Below are positions 36,728-45,791 of a stretch of 64,000 nucleotides of DNA, piece by piece. Below the pieces are notes generated by a model. It searched no databases. It was not told the origin of the DNA and was given only the letters and a program-made list of their open reading frames with translations. The translations under genes were made by a program, and so were the position numbers. The first letter of the stretch is position 1. Each line of letters opens with the position of its first letter. The DNA is from Desulfonatronum thiosulfatophilum (GTDB lineage: Bacteria > Desulfobacterota > Desulfovibrionia > Desulfovibrionales > Desulfonatronaceae): positions 43,673-107,672 of the forward strand of contig NZ_FMXO01000016.1 in assembly GCF_900104215.1 (NCBI RefSeq), read 5' to 3'.

Positions 36728-37013
36728 GGTGCGTCTCCGTCAGCAACGTAATGGAGTTGTCCGTCACTCCCAGCACCATGTCCTTATTCAAATAGCGGAC
36801 CACCACTACCGTCTTTCTCGGTCCAAGGGCAAGTTGTCCCACAAGTCGCAGATCGGATGTGAGCTGGCGGGTCAATCCGGCTTTGTGCCCGTACCGTTTC
36901 AACAGATAGAGGATCAGAAACATCACCCCCAGAACGAGAAACAATCCGCCGACCATTTTCAGGGCCGCAAAGCCGAAATCCCATGTTGGCGCGGTGTCGA
37001 CTGCGTTAGGCAA
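36663..37013 (-). CDS. fliO: flagellar protein FliO
   Basis: 116 residues, start codon TTG at 37011-37013 overlapping the fliN stop by 8 bases. One membrane helix (about 17-40, LKMVGGLFLVLGVMFLILYLLKRY) and a small cytoplasmic domain with the FliO motif LALGPRKTVVVVRYLNKDMVLGVT. FliO helps FliP assemble. The order fliN-fliO-fliP is standard. Confidence 0.9.
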   Translation of the reverse strand: MPNAVDTAPTWDFGFAALKMVGGLFLVLGVMFLILYLLKRYGHKAGLTRQLTSDLRLVGQLALGPRKTVVVVRYLNKDMVLGVTDNSITLLTETHHDLERTSFSTHLDQSRSQGGG

Positions 37014-37560
37014 GTTGCTTTACCCTCTCGATGGGACTGATGATGTCGGTCAGGCGAACACCGAATTTTTCATTGATCACGACGGCTTCCCCCCGTGCGA
37101 CCAACTTGCCGTTCACGAAGATCTCCAAGGGTTCACCCGCCAGTTTGTTCAATTCCACCACTGACCCCTGTCCCAGCTGCAGCAATTCGTTGATCAACAG
37201 TTTGGTCCGCCCCAGTTCCGCGGACACGTCCAGGGGAATGTCCAGGATGAAATCCAGGTCCCGCTTGGTTTTCTCCTTGGGAGCCTTGGCCTGGGATGTC
37301 AAATCTTTGAAATTGGGCTCCTTGGTTTTGGCGGCAAAGGACTTCTGCTGTTTCTCTTTTTTGAGCTGATTCTCCTCCTCAACGGCCAGGGCCTTGGCCC
37401 ATTCATCTGCCAGGTCCTCCTGATCTTGACTTTGGTCGCCGCTTTCCTTGCCCGCCGCCCTGCTGGCGGCTTCAAAAGGATCTTCAGGTTCGTCGCCCTG
37501 ATCCATCTCTTCCAGAGCTTTAGCCCATTCCTCTGCCAATTTGTCTTGGTCTGTGCTCAT
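37006..37560 (-). CDS. fliN: flagellar switch protein FliN with duplicated N-terminal motif
   Basis: 184 residues. The C-terminal SpoA (FliN/C-ring) domain is standard: DFILDIPLDVSAELGRTK, ELLQLGQGSVVELNKLAGEPL and NEKFGVRLTDIISP. The first ~100 residues are acidic and Gln/Lys-rich and contain the same motif twice: LAEEWAKAL at 8-16 and LADEWAKAL at 50-58. E. coli FliN has one related segment (DDLWAEAL). FliN forms the lower C-ring, and binds FliH and CheY-P. The region before the SpoA domain is thus unusually long. Confidence 0.95.
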   Translation of the reverse strand: MSTDQDKLAEEWAKALEEMDQGDEPEDPFEAASRAAGKESGDQSQDQEDLADEWAKALAVEEENQLKKEKQQKSFAAKTKEPNFKDLTSQAKAPKEKTKRDLDFILDIPLDVSAELGRTKLLINELLQLGQGSVVELNKLAGEPLEIFVNGKLVARGEAVVINEKFGVRLTDIISPIERVKQLA

Positions 37561-37667
37561 TCAGGAATCCGTCCTGTATCGGCACGCCGATCTTCGTGCC
37601 TGTGAAATATTAAGGTTTGCGATGCTGCCGAGCCCGCCCGGCATGAAAACGTCAGACAGGAAGCTCG

Positions 37668-38645
37668 CTAATAACCAAACTCGGCTTCCTTCACGACCTG
37701 AAACGCTCTATTGGCTTTGACAATGCCGGGGCTGCATTGAAATTTGTCTACACCATGAATTTTAACTTCCAGCGGCTGTTCGGTATCCGTATCCAGCAGC
37801 AGGATGTCCCCCACATCCAGATTGAGAAGCTGGCGGCCCGTGATGGACGTGCGGCCCAAAGGCACCACCAGTTCAACGGGGATTTCCATCAAGCGCTCCT
37901 TGAATCTGGAGAGCCAGGCATGGTCCACCTCCAGGCGTTCGGACTGGAAGGATGCGTAAAGCTTGCCGCGAATGGGTTCAATGGTTGAATAGGGCAGACA
38001 GAAAACCAAAGAACCGATGGCATTCTCCAGTTCCACCTCCATGGAAACCACGATTACGACATCGCTGGGCGGCACGATGCCGGCGAACTGCGGATTGATT
38101 TCGGTACGCAGAAGCTCAATGCTCACGTCATGCACCGGAGTCCAGGACTGCTCCATGGAGGACAGGAAAATCTTGACCACCCGCTCGATCACGGATTGTT
38201 CAATGGGCGTGAAATCACGTCCTTCGATCTTGGGCTGCGTGCCCTGCCCGCCGAAAAAGTTTTCCACCAGGGCGAATACGAGGCGGGTGTCCACGACCAG
38301 AATGGCGTTTCCCCTCAGCGGATCGATCTTGAAGATGTTGATGCTTGTCGGCACGGGCAACGAGCGCATGAAATCGCCGAACTTGGACATGTCGATGGAA
38401 ACCGGGTTGACGTCGACCTTCTTGCGCATCGAGTTCGCCAGGGAATTGGAGGCCAGGCGGGCAAAGCGATCGTTGATGATCTCCAGAACGGGCATTCGCC
38501 CGCGTATGATCCGATCCTGGTTGGCAAGATCAAAGGAAATGATGCCCGAGTCGTCTCCGGCAACGGCGGTTTCGGTCTCGACCTCGCCCCCGGTGAGCCC
38601 GCGTAACAGGGAATCGACTTCATCCTGGGAGAGAATTTTATTCAT
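37668..38645 (-). CDS. fliM: flagellar switch protein FliM
   Basis: 325 residues from the ATG at 38643-38645 (GGAAG upstream). The N-terminal CheY-binding peptide is present (MNKILSQDEVDSLLRG). The middle CheC-like domain includes NSMRKKVDVNPVSIDMSKFGDF and the C-terminal SpoA domain LVVPLGRTSITGRQLLNLDVGDIL. FliM receives CheY-P and controls rotation sense. About 107 bases separate its stop from fliN. Confidence 0.97.
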   Translation of the reverse strand: MNKILSQDEVDSLLRGLTGGEVETETAVAGDDSGIISFDLANQDRIIRGRMPVLEIINDRFARLASNSLANSMRKKVDVNPVSIDMSKFGDFMRSLPVPTSINIFKIDPLRGNAILVVDTRLVFALVENFFGGQGTQPKIEGRDFTPIEQSVIERVVKIFLSSMEQSWTPVHDVSIELLRTEINPQFAGIVPPSDVVIVVSMEVELENAIGSLVFCLPYSTIEPIRGKLYASFQSERLEVDHAWLSRFKERLMEIPVELVVPLGRTSITGRQLLNLDVGDILLLDTDTEQPLEVKIHGVDKFQCSPGIVKANRAFQVVKEAEFGY

Positions 38646-38803
38646 GGGACTTCCATATTTTGCCGTGCTGCGAGTTTCACTCAACCATCCATGGCGTAAC
38701 AATAATTTTATATCTTCCGCGGATATTGCGGTCCACGCGGCTTGCCGTCAGCTGCTCTGCAGCTGCACCCGCAAGGCGGCAACTGTTTTTTTCGGCCGAC
38801 GCC

Positions 38804-39307
38804 CTACTGGATCACGAACTCGGTCAGATAAACATTGGTCACCCGGCCGCTGCCCAGAATCTGATTCAGTCGGTCCATGATCTCGTTCTTCAAGATGATC
38901 TTGCTTTCCATGCTGGCCAGATCACTGAAAGATTTCCCGGACAGCAACAGAATGACCGCATCGCGAACCCGTGAATCCGCCCGTTGCAGATCACTCGCCA
39001 CAGACTTGTTCAGCACCTCCACGTCCAGGGACATACGCAGAAAACGCCTGCCGAGAGGATCGGCCAGATTGACGATAAACGGCTGCAAGGAAACAATTTC
39101 CGGAATAAATTCAGCACGAGGCGACGTTCTGGAATCCTGGGCCTGAGCCTGTTCCGATTTCTCCTTGGGATCGGCCCCGGGCCCCATGAAGAACCAGTAG
39201 GCGGCCGCGCCTCCTGCCATTAGGAGCAAGATCAAAATGAGAATGATCCATTTCAGCTTGCCCCCCTTCTTTTCTTCCCCAACCGATTCAACTTCCTTTT
39301 TGGCCAT
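38804..39307 (-). CDS. fliL: flagellar basal-body-associated protein FliL
   Basis: 167 residues: a Lys/Glu-rich cytoplasmic tip, one helix (~19-41) and a periplasmic stomatin-like FliL domain with FIVNLADPLGRRFLRMSLDVEV and the typical RDAVILLLSGKSFSDL and ending VYLTEFVIQ. GAGGAG five bases before the ATG. FliL surrounds the stators. Its position between motB and fliM fits a single motility operon, though 158 bases to fliM allow an internal promoter. Confidence 0.95.
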   Translation of the reverse strand: MAKKEVESVGEEKKGGKLKWIILILILLLMAGGAAAYWFFMGPGADPKEKSEQAQAQDSRTSPRAEFIPEIVSLQPFIVNLADPLGRRFLRMSLDVEVLNKSVASDLQRADSRVRDAVILLLSGKSFSDLASMESKIILKNEIMDRLNQILGSGRVTNVYLTEFVIQ

Positions 39308-39496
39308 CTCAACTCCTCATGTCGTATCTGCTTCGGCACAGCCTGAAAGCTCCGCCGCGGCTGGGCGCCGTCAGCTTTTTCACTATCCAGGCAAAGAAGC
39401 GGAAGCAACGGCCTTCCGCGGTCTCTACCTTGGGAATCGCGACGATTCAAGACAATCTCTCCAGGTCAGCCGCGAGGTCGAACCTGAAATGCATCT

Positions 39497-40213
39497 CTAT
39501 GATGTCTTGAACAGAATTCCCACCCGCCGGTTCAGGGCGCGCCCTTCCGGGGTACGATTGTCGCTGACGGGCATCCGGTCGCCGTAGGCGGAGACGGACA
39601 GTTTGGCATTCGGGACTCCGGAGGACAGCAAAACCTCCAGGACAGCCATGGCCCGCAAGGCCGACAGGGTGTCGTTGTCCATTGTTCTCCCGACCAGATT
39701 GTCCGTATGGCCGGAAACATTCACGACATTAGGCACGTACAGAAGCAAAGGAGCCAGTATCTCCAGCAAGGCTTGAGCGGATTGAGTCAATTCATGTCCG
39801 CCCAGAGGAAAGAGCAGCTCGTCCGTGAGCAGGATGGCCAATCCTTCAGGCCGTTGCAAAAGCCGCAGATTTTCCTCAAGGGTGGCCTTGCTGATCTCCC
39901 GCGGCAGGACATCATCCGGAAAAAGCAGGTCCCGGATACGCTGTTCGTTGTCCCGAAACTCCCATGGCCGCTGCATCAGCTCGACCACGATTTCCAGCTT
40001 GGTGGGAATACGGCCCGCGGTCTTCTGCGAGACAACTCCCAGGTTGGCCCCGAAAAGGCTCATGGCTTCGGTGACGATCCGTCGATCCATGGAAGACATG
40101 CTGAGCAACAGCACGAAAAAGGTCAACAAAAGGGTGATCAGATCCGAAAAGGTGATCAACCAGCCCATGGGATCGACTTTGGCCCCGCCTCCTTTTTTTT
40201 TACGTCTGGCCAT
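39497..40213 (-). CDS. motB: flagellar stator protein MotB
   Basis: 238 residues. The stator helix is standard, with the proton-binding Asp24 in GWLITFSDLITLLLTFFVLL. A plug-like segment follows, then an OmpA-like peptidoglycan-binding domain with VSGHTDNLVG and LSALRAMAVLEVLL, ending in NRRVGI. With MotA (41311-42072) it converts proton flow into torque. It follows a second MotB-like gene that lacks this Asp. Confidence 0.95.
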   Translation of the reverse strand: MARRKKKGGGAKVDPMGWLITFSDLITLLLTFFVLLLSMSSMDRRIVTEAMSLFGANLGVVSQKTAGRIPTKLEIVVELMQRPWEFRDNEQRIRDLLFPDDVLPREISKATLEENLRLLQRPEGLAILLTDELLFPLGGHELTQSAQALLEILAPLLLYVPNVVNVSGHTDNLVGRTMDNDTLSALRAMAVLEVLLSSGVPNAKLSVSAYGDRMPVSDNRTPEGRALNRRVGILFKTS

Positions 40214-40372
40214 GGATCACCGCCTGGGAACATCGTGACGAATTGCTTGCGCGGAGTTTTCGAAAATCATCATCAAGGCGGAAGAGACTTGCGGAGCCAC
40301 AGCGTTGTTAATCATTCGATAAGCGTGAACTTTTCTTATCGCAACGCAAGCACTTGGACGGTCAATGACAGC

Positions 40373-41209
40373 TCAAGGCCGGATCGGCTCGGGATCGTGC
40401 GCATCGGGAAATCGAAAAATAAAATCCCGGTAGATGAACTTTTCCGTAGTTCCGGTGACCGCCGGCCGCTCCAACAGCGGAGCCCAAGGCATAGCTCGCC
40501 GGTCCAGGATAAACTCAACCCGCCTGTTGTTGCGCCGGCCTTCAGGGGTCCGCGGGTCCTCCCGAGGATGAAATCGTCCCAAACCCTCCATGCGCAATAT
40601 TTCTGATGAAACGCCCTGCTCCAACAGGAATCGGTAAACGTTCAACGCGCGGAAAAGAGACATTTGCCAGGAGAGATCAGGTATCGCCTCACTCAGTGCA
40701 GGCTCGAAGTCGGCATCAAACTCATCCCGGAGCGTGGAACCGTGCCCGGCAATCAGGACCGGCACGGTCACGTTGCGCAGCGTCGGCGCCACTTGACGCA
40801 GAAAATGACGCCCCTGCTCGGTAAGATCCGTCTCTCCCGGATGGAACAGCACGGCGGTGTTCACGCTGAAAATCTGGACGAAACGATTGCTGACAAACTG
40901 CAAATCCTCTTCAACGTCATCCCACAGCAATTCCTTGAGCGAGGCCAGATCTTGGTCCGGGGGCATCGGTCCGGGCTGATACGTCTCAAGGCTTTCCCTG
41001 ACCCCGAGGGCATCCGGTTTGCCGGACGCCATTCCAAAGGCCCCCAGCAGGGAACCGATGGCCAGCCGTATCCTGCGCTCGTCCATCAATGAAGCGTTTG
41101 TCACCAGGTAGACGAAAAAAGCCATGATCAGGATCATCAACCCCGTGAACGTCAACAGCCAGCCGGGTGTTCCGACCTGCTTCTCTTTTTTTTCCCGTTT
41201 CCCCGCCAT
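40373..41209 (-). CDS. MotB-like protein without the proton-binding aspartate
   Basis: 278 residues from the ATG at 41207-41209. The N-terminal helix reads GWLLTFTGLMILIMAFFVYLV: the essential Asp of MotB is Gly23. The C-terminal OmpA-like domain is kept (VLIAGHGSTLRD, FRALNVYRFLLEQG, LGRFHPREDPRTPEGRRNNRRVEFIL). It lies between motA and the normal motB. Without the Asp it cannot carry protons like MotB; a structural or regulatory stator partner, possibly mixed with MotB in one complex, is possible. Some deltaproteobacteria carry similar pairs as far as I recall. Confidence 0.88.
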   Translation of the reverse strand: MAGKREKKEKQVGTPGWLLTFTGLMILIMAFFVYLVTNASLMDERRIRLAIGSLLGAFGMASGKPDALGVRESLETYQPGPMPPDQDLASLKELLWDDVEEDLQFVSNRFVQIFSVNTAVLFHPGETDLTEQGRHFLRQVAPTLRNVTVPVLIAGHGSTLRDEFDADFEPALSEAIPDLSWQMSLFRALNVYRFLLEQGVSSEILRMEGLGRFHPREDPRTPEGRRNNRRVEFILDRRAMPWAPLLERPAVTGTTEKFIYRDFIFRFPDAHDPEPIRP

Positions 41210-41310
41210 GCCGCAATCCCTGCTTGCGTAATCAAGTCCACCTTCAGCAAATTCGGATTGCAAGCCCGCCCTCGACGGGTAGCAATCAAAACCCAGATTA
41301 CGCTTACATG

Positions 41311-42072
41311 TTATTCCATTTTGGTCCGCATTTTCGGAGGCAGAAAGCCGTTCAGCTTTTCCTCTATGATCCTGGGGTTTTCGCCGCGGGAAATGGACAG
41401 AATGCCTTCAAGGGTCAGTTCCCGCAGCAGGACTTCCTCCTTGCTGCGGGTTTTCAATTTGCCGGACAGGGGATTGAAAACGAGATTGGCCAGCACCGCG
41501 CCGTAGAACGTCGTGATCAGGGCCACGGCCATGGCCGGTCCGATGGCCGCGGGGTCATCCATGCTTTGCAGCATCTGCACCAGGCCGATGACGGTTCCGA
41601 TCATGCCCAAGGCAGGAGCATACATCCCCATGGCCGCGAAAATGTCCGCGCCGGTTTCGTGACGCTCCTGCAGGTATGCCACTTCAGTCTGCATGATCTC
41701 CTGAATGACCTGCGGCTCCACGCCGTCCACCGTGAGTTGCATGGCCTTGCGGAGGTAATCATCGTCGATTTCCTTGAGCAAAGGCTCCAGGGACAGGATG
41801 CCCTCTTTGCGAGCTCGACCGGCATACTCCAAAAACTGGGCAATGGTATCCGAAGGATTGGCAAGCTTGGTGAAGAATGCGTTTTTCACCACGCCGAGCA
41901 CGCCGAGGATGTTGCTCAACGGATAGTGGATCAGCGTCGCCCCCAGGGTGCCTCCGAGTACGATCAACGCGGAGGGTATGGAAACGAATACGAAGAGGCT
42001 GCTGCCCATCATGATCGCGGAAACGACCAACCCGAAGGAGAGCACGACGCCGATGATAGTCGCCAGATCCAT
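41311..42072 (-). CDS. motA: flagellar stator protein MotA
   Basis: 253 residues with four helices (about 3-22, 28-50, 150-170 and 180-205). The large cytoplasmic loop carries the charged residues that interact with FliG (RKEGILSLEPLLKEIDDDYLRKAM). The block GMYAPALGMIGTVIGLVQML and MAVALITTFYGAVLANLVFNPL are standard for MotA/PomA. It is the first gene of the motility run. No clear sigma-28 or sigma-54 promoter was found in the 79 bases upstream. Confidence 0.96.
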   Translation of the reverse strand: MDLATIIGVVLSFGLVVSAIMMGSSLFVFVSIPSALIVLGGTLGATLIHYPLSNILGVLGVVKNAFFTKLANPSDTIAQFLEYAGRARKEGILSLEPLLKEIDDDYLRKAMQLTVDGVEPQVIQEIMQTEVAYLQERHETGADIFAAMGMYAPALGMIGTVIGLVQMLQSMDDPAAIGPAMAVALITTFYGAVLANLVFNPLSGKLKTRSKEEVLLRELTLEGILSISRGENPRIIEEKLNGFLPPKMRTKME

Positions 42073-42151
42073 AACCGAACCTCAACCTTTCTCGCTCATA
42101 TCAATATTCACCTCTATCCGCTTCGCGGAAACCGCTCGTCATTTTTATGAC

Positions 42152-42895
42152 TCACCTGGACCGTTCACCAAAGATTCGCGTCCCGATGCGCACCATGGTC
42201 GCTCCTTCGGCAATGGCTTGCGGAAAATCGTCCGTGGTTCCCATGGACAATTCCGGAAGCGGAAGTCCGAGATGGGTTTGCAGCTTGTCCCGCAACTCGC
42301 GCAGCTCAGAGAAAAGTCGCTGTTTTTCCGGCAACTCCAGGGAAAAAGGCGGCAACGCCATCAGCCCCCGCAAGGCCAATCCGTCCATCCGGCGGACCTT
42401 CTCCGCCAAGTTCGGGAGCTGATCAGGCAAAACACCACCTTTTTGAGTCTCTTGGCCAAAATTGACCTGCAAGAGAACTTCCAACACGCCACCATGCGTT
42501 TTCGACCGTAATTGCAAGCTGGATGCCAGCAATTCATCGTCCAGGGCATGAAACATGGTAAAGTTTCCAGGAACGAATTTCGCCTTGTTGCGCTGCAGCC
42601 TGCCCAGGTAATGCCAACGCAATTCGGGCAGCTCCAGCTCATCCTGCTTACGCAGCGCCTCCTGAATGTAATTCTCGCCGAAATCCAGATGTCCATGTCC
42701 GGCCAGAGTTCTCAAAGCCGCCGTGGGCTGGTATTTGGAAACCGCAATAATACGGACATCTCCAGGTTCACGATTATGTCGGGCTGCGATTTCCGCAACA
42801 GTATCTCGCGTTTGTTCATATCGCCGGATCAACTCCCGGCTGTCAATCCGCGCTGAACCTTCGACATCACGATCTTCGAGGTTATCGTGCTTCAT
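42152..42895 (-). CDS. YggS/PLPBP-type pyridoxal-phosphate homeostasis protein
   Basis: 247 residues from the ATG at 42893-42895 (GGAGAG upstream; the frame extends further without need). A single alanine-racemase-like TIM barrel: the PLP lysine in IIAVSKYQPTAALR, FGENYIQEAL, WHYLGRLQRNKAKF, and the phosphate-binding end SMGTTDDFPQAIAEGATMVRIGT. YggS proteins bind PLP and keep its level and amino-acid pools balanced; no clear catalysis is known. It ends 79 bases before motA and is on the same strand. Confidence 0.94.
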   Translation of the reverse strand: MKHDNLEDRDVEGSARIDSRELIRRYEQTRDTVAEIAARHNREPGDVRIIAVSKYQPTAALRTLAGHGHLDFGENYIQEALRKQDELELPELRWHYLGRLQRNKAKFVPGNFTMFHALDDELLASSLQLRSKTHGGVLEVLLQVNFGQETQKGGVLPDQLPNLAEKVRRMDGLALRGLMALPPFSLELPEKQRLFSELRELRDKLQTHLGLPLPELSMGTTDDFPQAIAEGATMVRIGTRIFGERSR

Positions 42896-43115
42896 GCTTC
42901 TCTCCGTTTCATATCCGACATCCGTCGCCAATACGTCTGCCCGTTCACCTGTCTCCTTGCACACAACCCCCCTTTGCGTCCAGAGCGATTCTCCCACGTC
43001 TATTCCACTATCTCACATTCGGCCTGTTTAGGCCTTGTGCTGTACCATCCTTTGGAGTTACAAAAACCCTTTTTCGGTTGTTCAACTTCAATGATCATAT
43101 TTCAGGAGAACTCCC

Positions 43116-44300
43116 GTGCGTATTGCCAATAAAATCCGTTCGATCCCCGCCTCGGCCACGTTGGCCGTGAATGCGAAGGCCCAGGAGCTGGCGTCCCAAG
43201 GAAAGAAAATCATCAGCCTTGCCGTGGGCGAGCCCGATTTTCCGACACCGGAGCATATTCGCCAGGCTGCCAAGGACGCTCTGGATCAGGGTTTCACCAG
43301 ATACACGCCGGTTCCCGGCATACCGGCCCTGCGGCAAACGGTTGCCGACTATTTTGCCGGGTGCGCCGGTCTTGCCAGCGAAAGTCTGCCCCCCGAGGCG
43401 GTCATGATCTGCAACGGCGGCAAGCACGCCCTGTACAACCTTCTCCAGGCGCTGCTCGATCCGGGAGACAGTGTACTGATCCCAGCTCCCTACTGGGTCA
43501 GCTATCCGCCCATGGTTCTTCTGGCCGAAGGCAAACCGGCGATCATCCCCTCCACACCGGAGCAACGGTTCCTGATCAGCACGGAAGATCTTGAACGCCA
43601 CTGCCCCCCCAACGCCCGGGTCCTGCTGCTCAACTCCCCGTCCAATCCCACGGGATGCCATTATTCCCAGGACGAACTCGACAGCCTGATCGGCTGGGCC
43701 ATGGAACGCGACATCTTCGTGATCTCCGACGAAATATACGACCAACTGGTCTATGCCCCGGCCCGTCCCAGCACCGCGGTGCACTGGTGGGTCAAATTTC
43801 CGGACAAGGTCGCCGTGGTCAACGGCCTCTCCAAAACCATGGCCATGACCGGATGGCGCGTCGGCTACGTCCTGGCCCACCCGGACCTGATCAAGGCCAT
43901 GGTCCGCATCCAGGGACAAAGCACCTCCAATGTCTGCTCCATTGCTCAGAAAGCGGCTTTGGCCGCGTTGACCGGCCCCATGGACAGCATCCGCGAAATG
44001 CAAACCGCCTTTGTTCGTCGCCGGGATCTGGCCTTGGACAGGATCAGTTCCTGGCCCGGCGTGGTCTGCCCCAAGCCCGACGGCGCCTTCTACCTGTTCC
44101 CCCGGTTGGATTCCCTGTTCACGGCTGATCGAACCGATTCCGCGTCCCTGTGCACGCACATCCTGGAAAAGGCCGGAGTCGCTCTTGTTCCGGGCGTCGC
44201 CTTTGGGGACGACCGGTGCATACGCTTCTCCTACGCCCTGGATGACCAAACCCTGCTTACGGCTCTGGACCTTGTTCAGAAGGCCCTGCTCGAAAAGTAA
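43116..44300 (+). CDS. class I aminotransferase (aspartate aminotransferase type)
   Basis: 394 residues, GTG start at 43116 preceded by CAGGAGAA. Fold-type I family blocks: AVGEPDFPTPEHI, RYTPVPGIPALR, NGGKHALYNLLQALLDPGD, PYWVSYPPM, NSPSNPTG, ISDEIYDQLVY, and the PLP lysine in NGLSKTMAMTGWRVGY. The C-terminal IRFSYALD supplies the substrate Arg. The group (1-gamma aspartate aminotransferase / similar) converts aspartate and 2-oxoglutarate, or related pairs. The exact amino acid specificity is not certain. Confidence 0.93.
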   Translation: MRIANKIRSIPASATLAVNAKAQELASQGKKIISLAVGEPDFPTPEHIRQAAKDALDQGFTRYTPVPGIPALRQTVADYFAGCAGLASESLPPEAVMICNGGKHALYNLLQALLDPGDSVLIPAPYWVSYPPMVLLAEGKPAIIPSTPEQRFLISTEDLERHCPPNARVLLLNSPSNPTGCHYSQDELDSLIGWAMERDIFVISDEIYDQLVYAPARPSTAVHWWVKFPDKVAVVNGLSKTMAMTGWRVGYVLAHPDLIKAMVRIQGQSTSNVCSIAQKAALAALTGPMDSIREMQTAFVRRRDLALDRISSWPGVVCPKPDGAFYLFPRLDSLFTADRTDSASLCTHILEKAGVALVPGVAFGDDRCIRFSYALDDQTLLTALDLVQKALLEK

Positions 44301-44308
44301 CATTTACT

Positions 44309-45760
44309 TTGCCCACGAAAATCACTTTCGGCCCCAGGCCGTTTCAACCGGTCAAATTTTTGTCCTGGAGTTCACTGGTCCTGATCCTGGTCGTGAATCT
44401 GCTCTTTTCCGTTTTCATCGCCAATTACGCTCGCCAGACCATGCTTGAAAAGAACCAGGAATTCGCGCTGCTCCTGGCGGAAAATCTGAACCATCAGATC
44501 TTCCAGCGTTTCACCCTGCCCACGGTGATCGGCTTCGGGCGGATCGAACTCAAGAATCCGGCCCAGTACGAACGGCTGGATCAAATCGTGCTCTCCACCA
44601 TCCACAGTTTCCATGTCCTGGAGGTGAGCATCTACGACTTCGACCACGAAATCGCCTATTCCACCACTCCCGAGATTGTCGGCCTTTCCGATGTGGCGGG
44701 CAAGGCCGTGCGTCAGGCTCTGGACTCGGGCATCCACAGTTTCGAGCTGCTCAGCCGCATTCCCGCCTGGTGGGCCATGTTCAAACTTGACCTACCCGCG
44801 GAAAGCTTCGTTTTGCGCACTTCCTACCCTCTGCGCGCCGAGCGGGGATTCGATCCGGTGACCGGTCCCGGACCGATCATGGGCGCCCTGGAATTCACTC
44901 AGGACATCACCGATGATTACGAGGCCGTGCTCTACTTTCAGATCCTGATCCTCACCGCATCATTTGCATCCTCCCTGATTCTGTTTTCCGTGCTCTATCT
45001 GATCATCCGCCGGGCAGCGAACACCATTGCCAAGCGGGCCGACGAGAAGGAGCGCCTGGAGCGGGAACTGCACCAGAACGAAAAGCTGGCCAGCATGGGC
45101 CGGACCGTGGCCAGCATCGCCCATGAAATCCGCAACCCCCTGGGCATTATCCGGAGCACCGCCGAATTGCTCATGAAGCGCTCCCAGACCAGAGGAGGCC
45201 AGGCGGACAAGGCGGAACAGCAGCAGACCCGACTGCTCAAGGCGATCTATGACGAATCCAAACGTCTTTCGCAGACCGTGAATGATTTTCTGGACTACGC
45301 CCGCCCCAAGGCTCCGAACAAGGAAAAGGTGGATATGTCCCTGATCCTGGATCAGGTCCTGGCGTTTTGGGACAATGAAATGGCGGAGAAAAACGTCTTC
45401 ATCCAGCGCGACACCTCCAGCCAGGTCATCATGGGGGACAAGGATCTGCTTTACCGCGCGGTCTACAACGTCCTGGCCAATGCCCTCCAAGCCATGGACG
45501 GACCGGGAACCATCTCCATCGCCCTGCGACGCGAACCCAAGGCCGTTGTTCTGATCATCCGGGACACTGGTCCGGGCATTTCCCTCCAGGCCAGGGAAAA
45601 GCTTCTGGATCCGTTCTTCACGACAAAGGAAAAGGGAACCGGCCTTGGCCTGTCCATTGTGAACAGCATCCTGCTCAGCCATAACGCCCGGCTGGAAATT
45701 GCCAACCATCCTCAGGGCGGCGCCGAAGTGCGGATGATCTTTCCGGATCCCGTACATTGA
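44309..45760 (+). CDS. membrane sensor histidine kinase (NtrB-like)
   Basis: 483 residues; the start is TTG at 44309, with no good ribosome binding site, so it may be coupled to the aminotransferase stop 9 bases upstream. Helices at about 19-41 and 211-234 enclose a ~165-residue periplasmic sensor domain. Then a coiled region, HisKA with His272 in SIAHEIRNPLGII, and HATPase with NALQAMDG, DTGPGIS, FFTTKEKGTGLGL. The regulator follows 31 bases later. The signal is unknown. Confidence 0.93.
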   Translation: MPTKITFGPRPFQPVKFLSWSSLVLILVVNLLFSVFIANYARQTMLEKNQEFALLLAENLNHQIFQRFTLPTVIGFGRIELKNPAQYERLDQIVLSTIHSFHVLEVSIYDFDHEIAYSTTPEIVGLSDVAGKAVRQALDSGIHSFELLSRIPAWWAMFKLDLPAESFVLRTSYPLRAERGFDPVTGPGPIMGALEFTQDITDDYEAVLYFQILILTASFASSLILFSVLYLIIRRAANTIAKRADEKERLERELHQNEKLASMGRTVASIAHEIRNPLGIIRSTAELLMKRSQTRGGQADKAEQQQTRLLKAIYDESKRLSQTVNDFLDYARPKAPNKEKVDMSLILDQVLAFWDNEMAEKNVFIQRDTSSQVIMGDKDLLYRAVYNVLANALQAMDGPGTISIALRREPKAVVLIIRDTGPGISLQAREKLLDPFFTTKEKGTGLGLSIVNSILLSHNARLEIANHPQGGAEVRMIFPDPVH

Positions 45761-45791
45761 AATTGCCATTGAAGATACTATTATCTCCTTC

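Noticed and set aside
43095..44303. 402-codon antisense frame over the aminotransferase
   Set aside because: The plus-strand product has every PLP aminotransferase block. The antisense is a codon-bias shadow.
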